The notes below the pieces were generated by a model that saw only the letters and a list, made by a program, of their open reading frames with translations, made no database searches and was not told where the DNA came from. From Epiperipatus broadwayi (Eukaryota > Onychophora > Udeonychophora > Euonychophora > Peripatidae): 64,000 nucleotides of DNA. Both the position numbers and the translations under genes were made by a program. Where the stretch lies: contig JAQFVV010012530.1 in NCBI GenBank assembly GCA_028023455.1, positions 1,242,001 through 1,306,000 on the forward strand, written 5' to 3'. Of this stretch, positions 11,566 through 24,556 are shown piece by piece (position 1 is the first letter of the stretch; the number at the start of each line of letters is the position of its first letter).

Positions 11566-13959
11566 TTGTAAAAGATATTACACATAATAAAGAGAAATGT
11601 AAATAATTTCATTTATGTGTGTTTAATTCAAAAATCGGATATATTAATCTTTTATTGAGGTTTAAAGTTTCTCTCTAGGCTAGAGATAATCTCTAGTTTA
11701 ATAAATGATTTGTGATATTCATTACTGTATTTATCTAAAGTAGATGATATCAAAGTTGTGGGTGGAGAAATTTTGACACTTGTAAATCAAAATGTAACAA
11801 TAATTACATATATTTGTGTATGTGTGTTTACATGTAAATTACTGATACATGCAGTTAATGCATATTTATAGTTTCAAGTTATAATTTATCAATATTATCT
11901 TTAATAAATATTTGAAAATAAATTGTTGCACAATCTTTTATTTATTTGTCTTAAGAAAGAAATGATATTCCTCACATCTTTCAAGTCCTATATTAAAATG
12001 AAAATATTGTGACATTTCCCTTTTTTGATAATGACTACATTATCTCAGCTAAATTTTTCATAGTATGTTAAGTTTATGGAAAAATATATTTTAATTTGTT
12101 CATTATGTAAATTGAAGTTATGAAAATTGTAATTGTAACCAAATTTGTAAAATTCATTAGGTCATCCATGACAGCTGAATAAAATATTGTACATGATTAT
12201 TTTTATAGCAGTCAAAATTTTTATATGGTAATAATCAAAACAACAATTTCCCCTATTGATTAATTTTGTCATCTTTTAATTTACTTGTTTAAAACTTAGA
12301 TTAGTTTATTCGTAACTTGGTTCACTTTTTCTTTTAGCAATTCAATGTAATGTTTTTTAAAAACTAAGACTTTAAATAACTTTTTCCCACAGTTCTTTTT
12401 AGTAATTGCATACAATCATTTTTAAATGAATCAAAGTTCTTTAAAAAGTTTTTTTTTAAGTCATTATTTTCTCTTTTTCACTTAGCAATTTGTTTGTAAT
12501 CTTTTTTTAACAACTTAAAATACTTTGAAAAATCACTTCTTTTCTTTGCAGAAAAATTTTATCTCCTTTTCATTTAGCACTTAGAAGTAATTTTTTTTAA
12601 AAGATTAATTACAGCACTGATTATGAACTAATAGATCTAAATGACTGTGATAAGAAAAAATAAAACAGCTCACTGCATTTATTTAAGTCCTTTAATTTAT
12701 AAGTATTTAATAAATTTGATTTTTTCTTTTATTTTAAAATGTGTTTACATATTAATTTTTTTTTTTTGTATAATATTGTGCATACTTCTACATATACACG
12801 GTGAAAATATCTATACTATATATATAAGGATGTTAAAATAGCTGACAGTGTTTGCACTTATCAATCAATTTGATATTTATATCAGGATATAGAATCACAT
12901 GTTCAGACATGGAGATATTACTTTATCTAAATATCAATGAAATACACAAAATGCCACATTGTTTATCTATTTATATATATGTAATAGACTTATCTTTAGT
13001 TATGGAATTGTTTTATTCTGTAAATAAATGTGAAGATTAATTTCTGACTTATTAAGTTTGTTTTATTATACTAAAGTAAAGATTTAATTGATATCTTTAT
13101 CTGACTATAATATTCACACAACAAAACACTAATCAAAACGTAGCTCAGTGATGGACAAACAATCAGTTATATTAGTCTAATTTTATTAAAGTAAAATATG
13201 TTGCATTAACATATTTATTTTGTACTTCATTTTTTAACAGTCCATTTACTTTTTTTATGCTAATCTGGTCACATGAACATTTTCATTGATATGAGTAAAA
13301 TCAAGAAAAGAGAAAAGTTATTGAATTATTGATAGGAGTAATTTTTAATTTTTTGTTTTGCCAGCAAAATTACACTTTCTTCTTTTACAAATCTGATCAC
13401 ATGACCTCTTTTATTGATGTAGATAACATTTAACTTCTTGTTTTACAAATAGGAATTTTATTAATTTTTAAATTATTGTGACTACTATTTATTCATATAT
13501 TTTCTACAGATCTCAATGTTCTTTTTTAACTTTTATTTAAATTGACTTGAAAATGTCCCCCGTTTTTTTTTTTTTATTCTGCTTATAGTGTTTTATTCAT
13601 GGTGTTATAAGTTTGAAAATCATTTTTATATAATTAAAAAAAAACCCATTTTGATGAAGTTATACTTCAAATACAGTTTTTTAAAAAAACAAACAAACGT
13701 AATTTGGTATTATATGGAATTATTTCTTCAATTTGATTTTTTCAGAAGGCTGAACAATTTATGGTCTGAAAGAATATTTAGCTGCAACTTTGTTGATTTA
13801 TTTTGAAACCTGATTTTCAAAAGTCAAAGAAATTTTACTACCATTGACAACATTGAAGAAATGGATCATCATTGTGATCATGTGTGTCTGTTCTTCTGTT
13901 TTCATGACAGTAAGCGCTTGAATATGGAGTGATGAATTTTAAGAGTAAAAACAAGAGAT
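11566..13959. other. Intron 2, AT-rich stretch
   Basis: Nothing recognisable; many T-runs. The short open frames here (for example 12641-12841 and 13588-13806) have the composition of random AT-rich DNA. Confidence 0.4.
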
Positions 13960-14262
13960 TGAAAATGAAATAGTTGGGTGATGGAACAAACAGATCTCAT
14001 CGACGTTATTGAAAGAATTAAGATGGAAATGGTGTTGACCTTGATATATTTTCAGAAGAGATGATAATAGATAGATATATGTAATCTTAAGTTGAATCCC
14101 AAGAGATTATAAAATATAGAAAGAAACCAAATGTGAAATAGATGAATTATTAGTGTGATGTGAAGAAAAGCAGATATGGATTAGAGAAACTAGTTTTAAA
14201 CTTAAAGAGACCTTCATGCTGCCATGGATCAATAATGGTTGAAAATGATGGTTGATGTTTAT
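13960..14262 (+). mobile_element. RTE-like LINE, 3'-end fragment
   Basis: Related to the LINE at 791-2050. It has a decayed C-terminal coding part (…TGAAAGAATTAAGATGGAAATG…, AGAAGAGATGATAATAGATA) and the family 3' end GGATCAATAATGGTTGAAAA followed by a short TGATGGTTGATG tail. Confidence 0.6.
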
Positions 14263-14725
14263 GAAAGTCTCTAATGATGCTGGTATCCTTAAATGCTTTT
14301 TGTGTTGTTGTCTTTTTTTAGTAGAGAGATGCATTTCACATAAAAACAATATATTTTAGTTACAATTTTGGTCAATAGATAGAATCCTTGTATTTAAAAA
14401 ATAATTGCACTTACTAGATAGCAAAGATGAATATTTATAAGAAGACAGCAATTTCAATTGGTGTCATTACATGTAAAAGAAGTTACAAGAGTAAGTACTT
14501 ATTGCTATGTATGTTTAATTTTAAACACTTTTTTATATATAATTTTTGATAGAGATTTATGTTTCATTTAACATTTAAAATAGACATTTTTAAATTTTAA
14601 TAGAAAAATTGTAATAATATTTTAGTACTAAACTTTGCTAATTTTTTTATTATTTTGTATTAATTCTGTATATATTTATTAAATCTTAAATTGCTTATAG
14701 CTAATAGTTTCCAAATGTAATTCAC

Positions 14726-14873
14726 AATGCATCAGCCAAAATTTAATAAACCAATAGAATTGTTAAGGCAACTTCTATAGGTAAAGAAAGAAATTTATCT
14801 CTTATCTGTAGAGATTGTCTTGACAACTGATTGTTGATATTTTATTGGTTTATTAACTTATGGCTGTTATGCA
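14726..14873. repeat. Hairpin MITE family B, copy 1
   Basis: Inverted repeat: AATAAACCAATAG with GTTAAGGCAACTTC on the left, CTTGACAACTGATTGTTGAT with TATTGGTTTATTAAC on the right. The arm sequence recurs at 18571-18707. Followed by an (AT)n tract. Confidence 0.5.
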
Positions 14874-14890
14874 TATATATATATATATAT

Positions 14891-17800
14891 TGTAACTGAT
14901 TGGATTGATGAATGCTGTATTCCATTTAAATTGAAGAAAGAAGGCCCAAACGTTGGTGCCATTTTGTAACCGATGGAATTGATGATTGCTGGTGATGGTT
15001 AGGATGATCAATCTGATCTGATAAAAATCTAAAATGTAATTTAAATTAATCTAGTCTAGCTCAATCGGGTCTATTATTATGTAATAAACCATCACAAAGC
15101 ACAAATAATCTCTCTTAAAGTCTAATTTGTTTAAGCTATATATGGAAACGAAAGAATGATGAGATTATCTGCTCCAGACATCAACAAATCCATCACATTA
15201 CAAAGTACACTGCACTGAGCAACGAACTAGCATATCATCACCCCAAACAATAACATATGATTAGGCTAACTACTTGATTAGCAATCTAGTGAAAATCATA
15301 TCCAATTGATAACTAAAGTAGATTTCAATATATATTTTATTAACCTATTATTATTGTAGTAATTTAAATCTACTTCATTATTTAATGATGCTGCATTTTA
15401 TTTTAACGGATAAGCTTCTAAATACCTATAATTGTATTTTACAAAACATTTTACATATAGACACTATTTAAATATCAAAACAAAATAATACTTGACTCAA
15501 ATATATATCTAGTTTAATAAACACTAAATAGAAAGTATAAACATTCATGTCAATAAGCGATACACAATTCTTTCTACTCCGATCTTTAATTAATAATTTC
15601 TATTGACATCAACTAGTTTTAATATCATTTTATAAGACACTTTGAAAACTTATGCATTCACTTAAATGTTTAAACAAATTAATCTACGTCTAGTTTACTA
15701 AGAAGCTATAAAGTAATATATAAATAATTTATTCCTATCTTCCAATAAAGTGATACTTAATTATTGCTTCGTTTATATGTTAAAATAGAATACTCCACGA
15801 AAACTTATTAGCTATTTTCTATCTTTATAATGTCCAATCATATTATATAAAAGATATATTAAGTTTCTATTGGATGTTTATTCACCTATGAGTATTAATA
15901 TTATTTATTTGAATCTTTAAACAATTGAATATAAAATTGATTGGCAATAATTAAAATATATGATTATAATTGATATTTATACAAATCAAAACAATATTCA
16001 ATTAAACCGTTCAATGAAGTTTGTTCTCTTCATTTTATAAAAGTTTAAGAAAAATATCTAAGACGAGTTATTGTGAACCAACGATAAAGCACGATCTATT
16101 TAGATTTTTATGATGGAATCAGACAAACATGAAATGATTGACTTTGTAATATTAACTAAGATAAATGATAATATATATATAATATTCGAATGCAAATATA
16201 AATATAAAATTCATATGGGAATAAAATAAAATACTAATAAGCAAAACATACCATATCTTATATTCTAGCTCACTTACCCAGCTGAGTTTGAACCTTGTCA
16301 TTTAAATAGCTAAGTCATCTTATTCAATCCAAATAATAAAAAAAAAATTAACGGAGTCTTGAAATTTGAATCACTCGATTTATTTGATTATATGAAAGAA
16401 AATTGGCAAGATTAATAACAAAATACATAGGAAATTAATTGATATTTCAGATTGATTGAATAAATAAAAAATGATAATATTACTGTGTGTATCTCCAAAT
16501 GTGTTGTGAGAACAATAATGACAAAAAAAAAAGAATGAATGAATGAATGAATGAAGAGACTTTTGGATATTTTACTGAAAAATTTATATATAACAGATAC
16601 CAAAGATATGAAATAGGATGTGATCGAAGTCTATTTGTTTATCAAAATAATAACCGATAAATGAGTATGAAATAATATGATATATTTGAATCTCTTGTCT
16701 ATTCGATGTTTTAACTAAATTTTATACATGCAACCATCAAATCATATAAATATATATATATATATAAAAAACAACAACATCAGATTGTGTTAATATATAC
16801 TTAGACAAAAGTTTAAATGATTAATAAATGAATCTTTCCAATCATTTTCATTTAATAAATTCTATTACTCTTAAAGATAATTAAAAAAAAAATACAGATC
16901 ATCCTTTTTAAATATATGTAAAAAAAAATTAATATGCGCACATTTTTATATAAAAAAAAAAATCATACCATATATATATGAGTCTGTCCGTTCACTATTT
17001 ATTTGTCCATTGACTGACTTCAGTTTTTATGATGCAAAGAGAAGTTTATTTCTCAGAAATAATAATTCGAACTTTATAATGCTTCACTAACAGTCCTTTT
17101 TCTTTTCCAGAGAGGAGAGTGCAATTTAATTAGCCTTTTGTTATTTATGATGTGAATTAATCCAGTTGATCCCGTGTTCCTTTGCTCATGACACGATATC
17201 TATCCAAATCTAACGGTGGTTATATGTCAAACTTTAAACCAGAAATATCTTTGTTTTTAAAACTAAAATAGCCGATCTTTATATAAAGCATTTTTTTCTT
17301 ATAGGTTTCCTTTTTTTTTTTTTTTTTTACATTTTGTTATTGTTCCCTTGGAAATCCTTCACAACTGCCCTTCAAAAGATTGAACGGGCAGATAATTTAA
17401 GCTTATTTTTTCATGTTTTATGGTTTAACACAAAAAAAAAATATTGAAAAACTTTTATTTGTAAAAACACAGAAAATAGGTCCGTCCGTGGCAATTACAA
17501 AAAGACGATAGCTTCTCTTATAGTCTGTTGGCTGCTATTTATGTGTTCTCTTTCTGGTGTTCTGGTATCATAACAACCACTGAATATTACTCGAATAAGT
17601 CTCAATGCCAAACGATAAAACAGAACAAATTTTCCCGCCTAGCATTCAAATACAATGGAAGTTTGGAGAAAATGGATACATGGAAATTAAATCCAAATTC
17701 GATTAGATTTTTCTTATTATTTGTAAACCAACATACAAAATTAATATAACAACCTTTATTCACTTTATAAACACAAATAATTTACACATATATATATTTT

Positions 17801-18570
17801 TAATAATAATATTTTTTTAAATTAATTTATAAACAAATATACATAACACAAAAACATTGAATTATATGTAATAATGTTACTATGGTGACTGCATTAATAT
17901 ACATGAAATATGTAAAATAATATCGATCCTATTTAAGTAAACTTATATTGTACTGAATTGTTTTCAAAATTTATTTATTTACCTATATGTTTTTCCTGAG
18001 TTTGATTATAGTGAATTTATTATTTTAAAGCTAGAATCAACAGTAAATAATTCTATTTAAAAGCTTTAGGTTGCCATGGTGATCAATTTAAATCTATATT
18101 TCCAAGATCTTCCATTATCTATCTATCAAGCAAAGGAAAAATCAAATAAGATTAACAAACTTCTTTATTTATTTATTTTTTTTAAATACCTGGATCATTA
18201 ATCTGAATATTCACAATATATATATATATATAAATTATAATAGAATATTTTTGTTTTTTTACAAAAATAAATAATTCAGATCCTTTTATTAAATATTCAT
18301 ATATTGCTGGAAAAAATATTCTTTTTAACAAAAATCAAAACTATTGGTATATATTCAGATTATTTAGAAGTCTCGTTGTCTTTAAATATGTGCCTTTAAA
18401 ATAAATTGTGTTATAACAATGAAAGCAGTGATAAACTAACATGAACAAATTCTGTCATCTAATTGCTCCAGCCATAAAACAGAGAACTTGGCATATATAC
18501 ATACATACGTAAATACTGTTAAATTATAAGTGCTAACAACAAATCGGTTATCATATAAAAATCACATAAT
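14891..18570. other. Intron 2, AT-rich stretch with microsatellites
   Basis: No gene found. Simple repeats: (GAAT)n at 16533-16556, (AT)n near 16750 and 18216, poly-T near 17310. The open frame at 17528-17749 shows no known domain and sits in repeat-poor AT-rich sequence; not called. Confidence 0.4.
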
Positions 18571-18707
18571 TACAAACAATGCTTAAACAAACTAGTAAAA
18601 CATTCACAATACAGTATATTGTTATGGCAAGACATTTTTTAAATAGAAATGTTGCCTTGACAACAGGTTGTCAATATTTTATTGGTTTGTTTAAGCATTA
18701 GTTGCAG
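18571..18707. repeat. Hairpin MITE family B, copy 2
   Basis: Left arm ACAATGCTTAAACAAACTAG, right arm TATTGGTTTGTTTAAGCATT with TTGCCTTGACAACAGG inside, matching copy 1 in its centre. Confidence 0.5.
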
Positions 18708-21700
18708 TTATAATATTTAGCTACAATTGTATATTTTATACATTCCTTAATCATAAAATTTCTCATCAGTGATTAGAATTCACTTGCAGATTTCTCCTTG
18801 TTTTGATTAAAAATTTAAGGTAAAATTAATTTAAAAACAAATAAGTACTTTTAAAAAACAGCTTTGCACATCTATCAAAACATAAAATATCCACATTCTT
18901 GGCTATATTAAATAATTCTTTTACACTCAGTGCTGATTGTTTATAAATTTATGGATCCCATATAAGAGTCTAAAACTTTATTTAATTGTTTCTATAATCA
19001 GAAGCTGAAAGTTTTTACGTTTACTGCATTTTGGTACTGGTTATTTTAATAATGATAGAAAGTGCCAAAAAATTTAGAATATGTTTATTCCTACATTTTT
19101 ATAAACAAAATAATCTGTATTCTGAAAATAATATTACATAAAAAAATTAGAATTTAATAAAAAGGTAAATTTAGATTTTACAAATTTTTATTCACAATGC
19201 AGCCAAATTGATGCTGTAATCATAAAATATAACAAGATTATGGTGGGTGCTATCATTTTCAGAAAAATGCATTAGCTAATATTTTCAAACTCAATAATAC
19301 CAATCATTTGGCATTTCATCAGTAATTTTCATCATAGAAGAATGAAGAAAAATTCAAAAATTGTATATTTTATTTATTTATTTGCTGAATAGGGAACATT
19401 ATATTTTAATGAGTATAATTTTCAAAAACATTTATATAAAGTCACTTAAAAAAGAGGGGAGCAGTTAAAGTCATTTAGTTTTAGTTAATTTTTTATGTAA
19501 GGAGAAGTTACGTTGTCTTAGTTAATTTTTCATTTAGAAAGGCAGTTAATTTATCATAATTTTATGGCTGCTATTGTTTTATTCTTAAAGAAAACAAAAT
19601 ATCAAGAAGATATTATAACAAATCCATAAATATATGTGTTACGTGAGATATTAAAAAATAATAATAATAGTAATGTATTATTTTTTTTATTAATGAAAAA
19701 GACTATCAGTTTAATAAATAGAATAAAGAGAGTTCAGAATAGATTAAAAGTTGCAAATAAACAAAAGAAAAAATAAAATTCTGTATTTGAATCTCAAGTT
19801 AAAATAAAAAAAAGTAGAAGAGGAAAAGATATAATTAAAGTATAAGAATTTTAATTAATTTTAATATTTAAGGTAAATGGCTTATCTGCTCTTTTAAATA
19901 AAAGTACAAATTCTAAAATATTAGGAGATATAATGACAATAAAAGAAAATTCTATTAATTGTGTAAAGGTAACTTAAAGATTATAAAGTTACATGGTGAA
20001 ATAATTTAAACTCAAAATATTAATTGTAAGGAAAGAACAAGTGATTGTATAGAATTATTGTTTAAAATTATTTAATTAGGGAAAACTATGATCTAATCAA
20101 AGGTTAAAATAATTTTGAAAATTGTCTAATCAAGAAGGGATTATGTTTTGCTGAAAACAGTAATCTATCCATCTGATTAGATAATCAATACTATAATTAA
20201 TATTGTAATTAAAATAAAAAAAGAGATTAACTAATTAGTAAAAAAAAGAAAATTGAAACTGATTAACGATGTGGGTGAGGTCAAACAATGGTTTGTCAAG
20301 GATATAAAGACTACTAAATTTTTATTAGAGTTAGTCTGCTGTAGACTATTTTATTCTGATGTTATTTTGATTCTGATCATGTTAATTTGATTTGCCTCCT
20401 GCTAGTTATATTAATTTCTGCTTACTTATCATCTGATGAATTTTGCAGACTCTTTTATCAAGAACATATTTCGTTCTTCAATGATGTATAGCTATTTATG
20501 CAGACACCCTGGCATCACCATGCCATGCTGAACTCACAATGGGTGTTCATTTGGTTTTCATCACCCAATTTCTATGCGTTTGTTAGTCTGAGATGTGATA
20601 ATTATTCTTGACTTGGCATTGCTGAGACATCTAGTTTTCATTATTGAAGTCTACTACTGAACAAGGCCATGAAGATATATGCTACCCCGGAAAAGAAGAA
20701 ACAATAATCCATCAAAAGAAACAAGGAAATCTGTCCAAGAATGTTAGCCATGAACTCTATAACCTTTGAAGACAGGAGTAATTACTCCGATAAAACTATA
20801 GAAAAACTTAGGTCAGTATAAGAAAATAATTCAAAGTCTAGATGTAAAATGATATATAGGGGTAATATTTCATTCTCTTAATAAACCTTCATAAAACTAG
20901 AAGTGATAAACTACCTAGTTAAAGTAGACTTAACTATACAGAATAACTTTATGATTAGTTTGATTTAATTTTATTTTTTATTCTTATTATTATAATAATG
21001 TTTTTTTGTAAATAAATATGTTGTTTTAATATGTAAATTTGGCTTAACCTAGTAAAGTTATTTTGAAGAAATTCTCTTTCTACATATCTCATCATATGAC
21101 GTTTAATTAAGATTAAATTTGTCACTTATATTGTTTGTGTTTAAATATGCATTATCTGATAGCATAATTTAGGTAAGTTTCTTCTTTATTTGAGTTTGCT
21201 GTGGAATCAAGTACTTGAAGCATGTAAAATCTTCTTTTGTGGATATTCCAGTCAAATTAGCTGGATGGCGCCCAGAGATTTATCCACAATATAAATAAAA
21301 TTATCCACAGGAGAGGTATTTTGCTTCTAGCAATTATGGAACAAGTGCAATGATCTTGAAAGGTGCTCCCGGTTTGTGTATTTATAGTCAATCTTGATTT
21401 GACCATTGGTATGGTTAATATGTAAAATATTGACTATATTAACTCCTCTGCGTATGTAATGATGGTTCAAATTTGTATAAATTATTATTGTTAAAATAAA
21501 AAAAAAGTTATCCGTTATAATATAAAATTTACCCAGAATATGCTTATGGTCTTTCATAATGGAAAAGTTTATTTTTTTATTATTCAGTGATTCACATTAT
21601 CCTACAAATTTCTATTAATTTTTCTTCAAGTTTACAAACTTTTTGGTCCAATATCAATGATTCCATAGCAAAAGATTAAGGATAATTATAGTAATGGATC

Positions 21701-22628
21701 ATCACATATTTTCAATAATGCCCTTAATATCAATAATTAATTATATAATCTTCAAATACTTTTTTACAAGTTTTGGGAAACAGTTTTTCAAATAAATAAC
21801 ACTAAAAGAGGCATTAAGATATCTAGTGAAAATAATAATTATGGGATTTGCAAATGATCTTTTGTTAATTGCTTATTGATCTTTATTCTAAATTTTATAA
21901 CATTTTTTAAAGCCAAAACTTAAAGCTCATAAATTCAAACATTGTTCAAATGAAACCAGTTTTTTTAAAAATTCATAGAATACTTCTTAATCCTTACTTT
22001 CACCACTTGTTTCAACTCATTGAATTCATATAAATATTGAAAATGTTGAATCTTCTTAAGGATGATTAAGGAAGTCTTATGTATTGAAAAGAAAATATTA
22101 ATTTTAAACAAAATAAATGGATAGGAAATGATTACTAACTTGTTTTAATGGTTTTCATTTAATAATTAAGATTACTTAATTTAATGATTGGCAATTTGAG
22201 AATGGTATAAATAATTATTGAAAAATAGTTGTTTTAAATATAAAAATGTTAATTAAAAGAATAGGTCAAGAAAATGAATTATTTTTAATATGTAAAAAAT
22301 TGTTATTGAGTTTTTCATTTTTAGATAAATTGATATACTTGCAGAATTTTTTAAATTTCTTTTTTATTTATTGTAAGTGTCTTGAAAATGACATATAATA
22401 ACAGTAGAAATAGTAAAATTAAATTTTATAAAATTCAATAAAATAAAATAAGTTCTGAAAAGCAAAGCAGTTAACCTTTATGTAGGATAAAAATATTTAG
22501 CCAAACTATGTTGAATTTGATGAAATTATTGCTCAAAGCAAATTTTTTTAATTCAGTCTTGTTTTACAACTTTATTTGTTATCTTATATAAATGTTATAT
22601 CAAACTAAACATCTTATTACTATTCTAG
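18708..22628. other. Intron 2, last part
   Basis: AT-rich; nothing I can name. 20400-20850 is less AT-rich and looks like a decayed repeat, but every frame is interrupted. Confidence 0.35.
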
Positions 22629-22688
22629 CTGAATGCTTGCATTAAGAATAATAATCCACTTTATGATTCCATTCCTAAGACATCTTCT
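22629..22688 (+). CDS. Coding exon 3 (60-bp microexon-like) of the unidentified gene
   Basis: A 20-codon exon with acceptor TATTCTAG and donor GTAAGC, phase 0 on both sides. It encodes LNACIKNNNPLYDSIPKTSS. It is too short for ordinary ORF finding and was found by matching splice sites and phase. It keeps the frame between exons 2 and 4 with or without inclusion, so it could be a cassette exon. The 13.4-kb intron before it contains hairpin MITEs and a LINE tail. Confidence 0.65.
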
Positions 22689-23394
22689 GTAAGCAAAAGC
22701 AAACAATTTAATCTACTAGTAGTTGGCATATTATTGAATTTGCCAAAATATATAATTACTGTTCTACTGTGTCACATCTGTGAGTTTCAAACAAGTTTAC
22801 ATTCAAAATTTAAGGGTATTTGAAAATTACAACCATGAACATTAATAATATAAAAAAGAAGATGGTATTTAGGTGTTTGTCTGCAATCCAACACCGCTCA
22901 CTGGTGAAGGCCAATTGGCAAAATCTAACTGGAGATTTGCCATTTTATGTTCATTGATTATTTGTCTTTTCAGTAGATGGCTTTGAAGTAGCCATATAAT
23001 ACTACTCTTATAATGAATATAAATTTGGAGTGTCATGTGATGTTCTGTTTAGCATATAACATCCATTTGCCAATTAATGAAAGAATCACATAGTCAGTAG
23101 TAATCTTTATTGTACTACTCTCATTAATGAAAGCTAGTAGGCAGAAATCATATCTCAAGTTTTAATAGCAACTAGTTCATCTGGTATTTACTGATTACTC
23201 ATGCTTACATTAGATGGTATTAGAATAGAAGGATGAAGTTTTAAAGCAATTTTATTGTTTAATCCTATTGTTAGTAGTAGTATGGTAATAATATTTACTT
23301 TTTTGTTTATAATATTACTGTTTAGTCTTGATATTTTTATTTAGTGGATGTAAAGTATAAATTTAGTTATTATTATTTGTATTTTTATTTTAAG

Positions 23395-23544
23395 GGTCCT
23401 GGAAGTTCATTGATAGTTAATCCACTAAAGAAAAGTCTCAACAGGTCAGCTTCCAAGAAACTAGGCGATAATGATGTTTCACTAAAAGAATATTTTAAGG
23501 AAATTGATCATCTTATTGATGAAGTGGGGACTCTAAAGAGTAAA
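23395..23544 (+). CDS. Coding exon 4 of the unidentified gene
   Basis: The acceptor is ATTTTATTTTAAG and the exon is phase 0 at the start. Joined to exon 5 the frame stays open only if the donor is AAA|GTAATA at 23545; the nearby stronger-looking A|GTAAAG at 23540 would hit a stop in exon 5. It encodes 50 residues: a GPGSS-type linker, a basic stretch (NPLKKSLNRSASKK), then an amphipathic segment (KEYFKEIDHLIDEVGTLKSK) likely to be helical. If translation runs through the donor it stops at 23557-23559. The weak donor and the alternative donor make this a plausible place for alternative splicing. A 5'-truncated LINE starts about 135 bp downstream. Confidence 0.78.
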
Positions 23545-23679
23545 GTAATAGTTCATTAAGTATTAGAAAAAAATCTTATATGTATTTATGTTGTCTGTTT
23601 GTAGCTATATATTGTACTGGACACTTCTTTATTTCTTTTGATCCCCGAGAGCGCCACTAGGTCACTAATTACATAAAGG

Positions 23680-24556
23680 AAGACAGGCATTGGATGCAGA
23701 TGTATGGACAGCAAGGGAAAAATGGGATGGTCAAGTTTTCATATGAGAGATACAAAAAGTAAAATGAAAATGTTTGGTAGATTGCAGTTTATGGAAAATA
23801 AAAGAATAGCCAAAATAGTATTTAATTGAATTATGAGTAAAGGGCAGGTAACAAGATAGGTGAGAAAGGTAATGCGGTATGCAAAAGATTTGGATAAAGA
23901 ATTTATATCAGTATATTTGTACAAAAGATGGGATGATTGTGTTAGGAGGATTGTTGAGTGTTATAATGGTAAGGAATAGGATAAAAGAATAGATTCATTA
24001 ATAAAGAATAGGGAGTTAGAGAGATGGAGAACTAGTATGGAGAGTAAAAAGAGTTTAAATATATATAGAAATAAACATAATATTAGGTGCGAGTTAATAT
24101 ATAATAATAGTAAGGAAAGTAGTTTATTGTTTAAGGCTCGAACAGGATCTTTAGCAACAAGAGAATATACAACATATAAGTGGAAAAATATGGGTGATTT
24201 AGTCTGTAAATTATGTAAGGAAGGAATAGAAAATATTAGGCATATATTAATTGAATGTAAATGCTTGAAAACAGAAAGGGCACATATAATGAAGTTATGG
24301 AAGAATAAATATGAAAAAAGTGATTATACAGAAAGTGGATTATTGGTTTTTATGCTAGGTTTGGGAAAAGATAAGGGGGATTTAGATATAAAGGCCATAG
24401 AGTTAACAAAGATTATGTTGTAGAAATGGGATGGAGCAGAAAATGGGAAAACTTAGACTAGGGAATGGAAATAAAGTGGCTAACAGGTTTCTCTGGGCAT
24501 AATTATTGAGAGATTCTTGACTCCGTTTAAGGAGAAGCTACAGTACATCACATCAT
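23680..24556 (+). mobile_element. LINE family 2, copy a (5'-truncated C-terminal part)
   Basis: Starts in the region after the RT (compare 36760) and includes frame 24037-24423 with FKARTGSLATREY, VCKLCKEGIENIRHILIEC (a C-x2-C-x8-H-x4-C finger) and LGLGKDKGDLDIKA. The C-terminal Cys/His finger is typical of several LINE clades (I, CR1 and relatives); I do not resolve which. The 3' end is AACAGGTTTCTCTGGGCATA, GACTCCGTT…GGAGAAG and a CATCACATCAT tail. Confidence 0.75.

Noticed and set aside
17528-17749. 73-codon open frame
   Set aside because: No known domain and no splice or promoter support; length is expected by chance.
20434-20470. CTGATGA near 20434
   Set aside because: No stem II and no GAAA.
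20660-20720. Lysine-rich exon-like stretch with ACCCCGGAAAAGAAGAAACA
   Set aside because: The frame stops at once (TAA) and no fitting splice sites are present.
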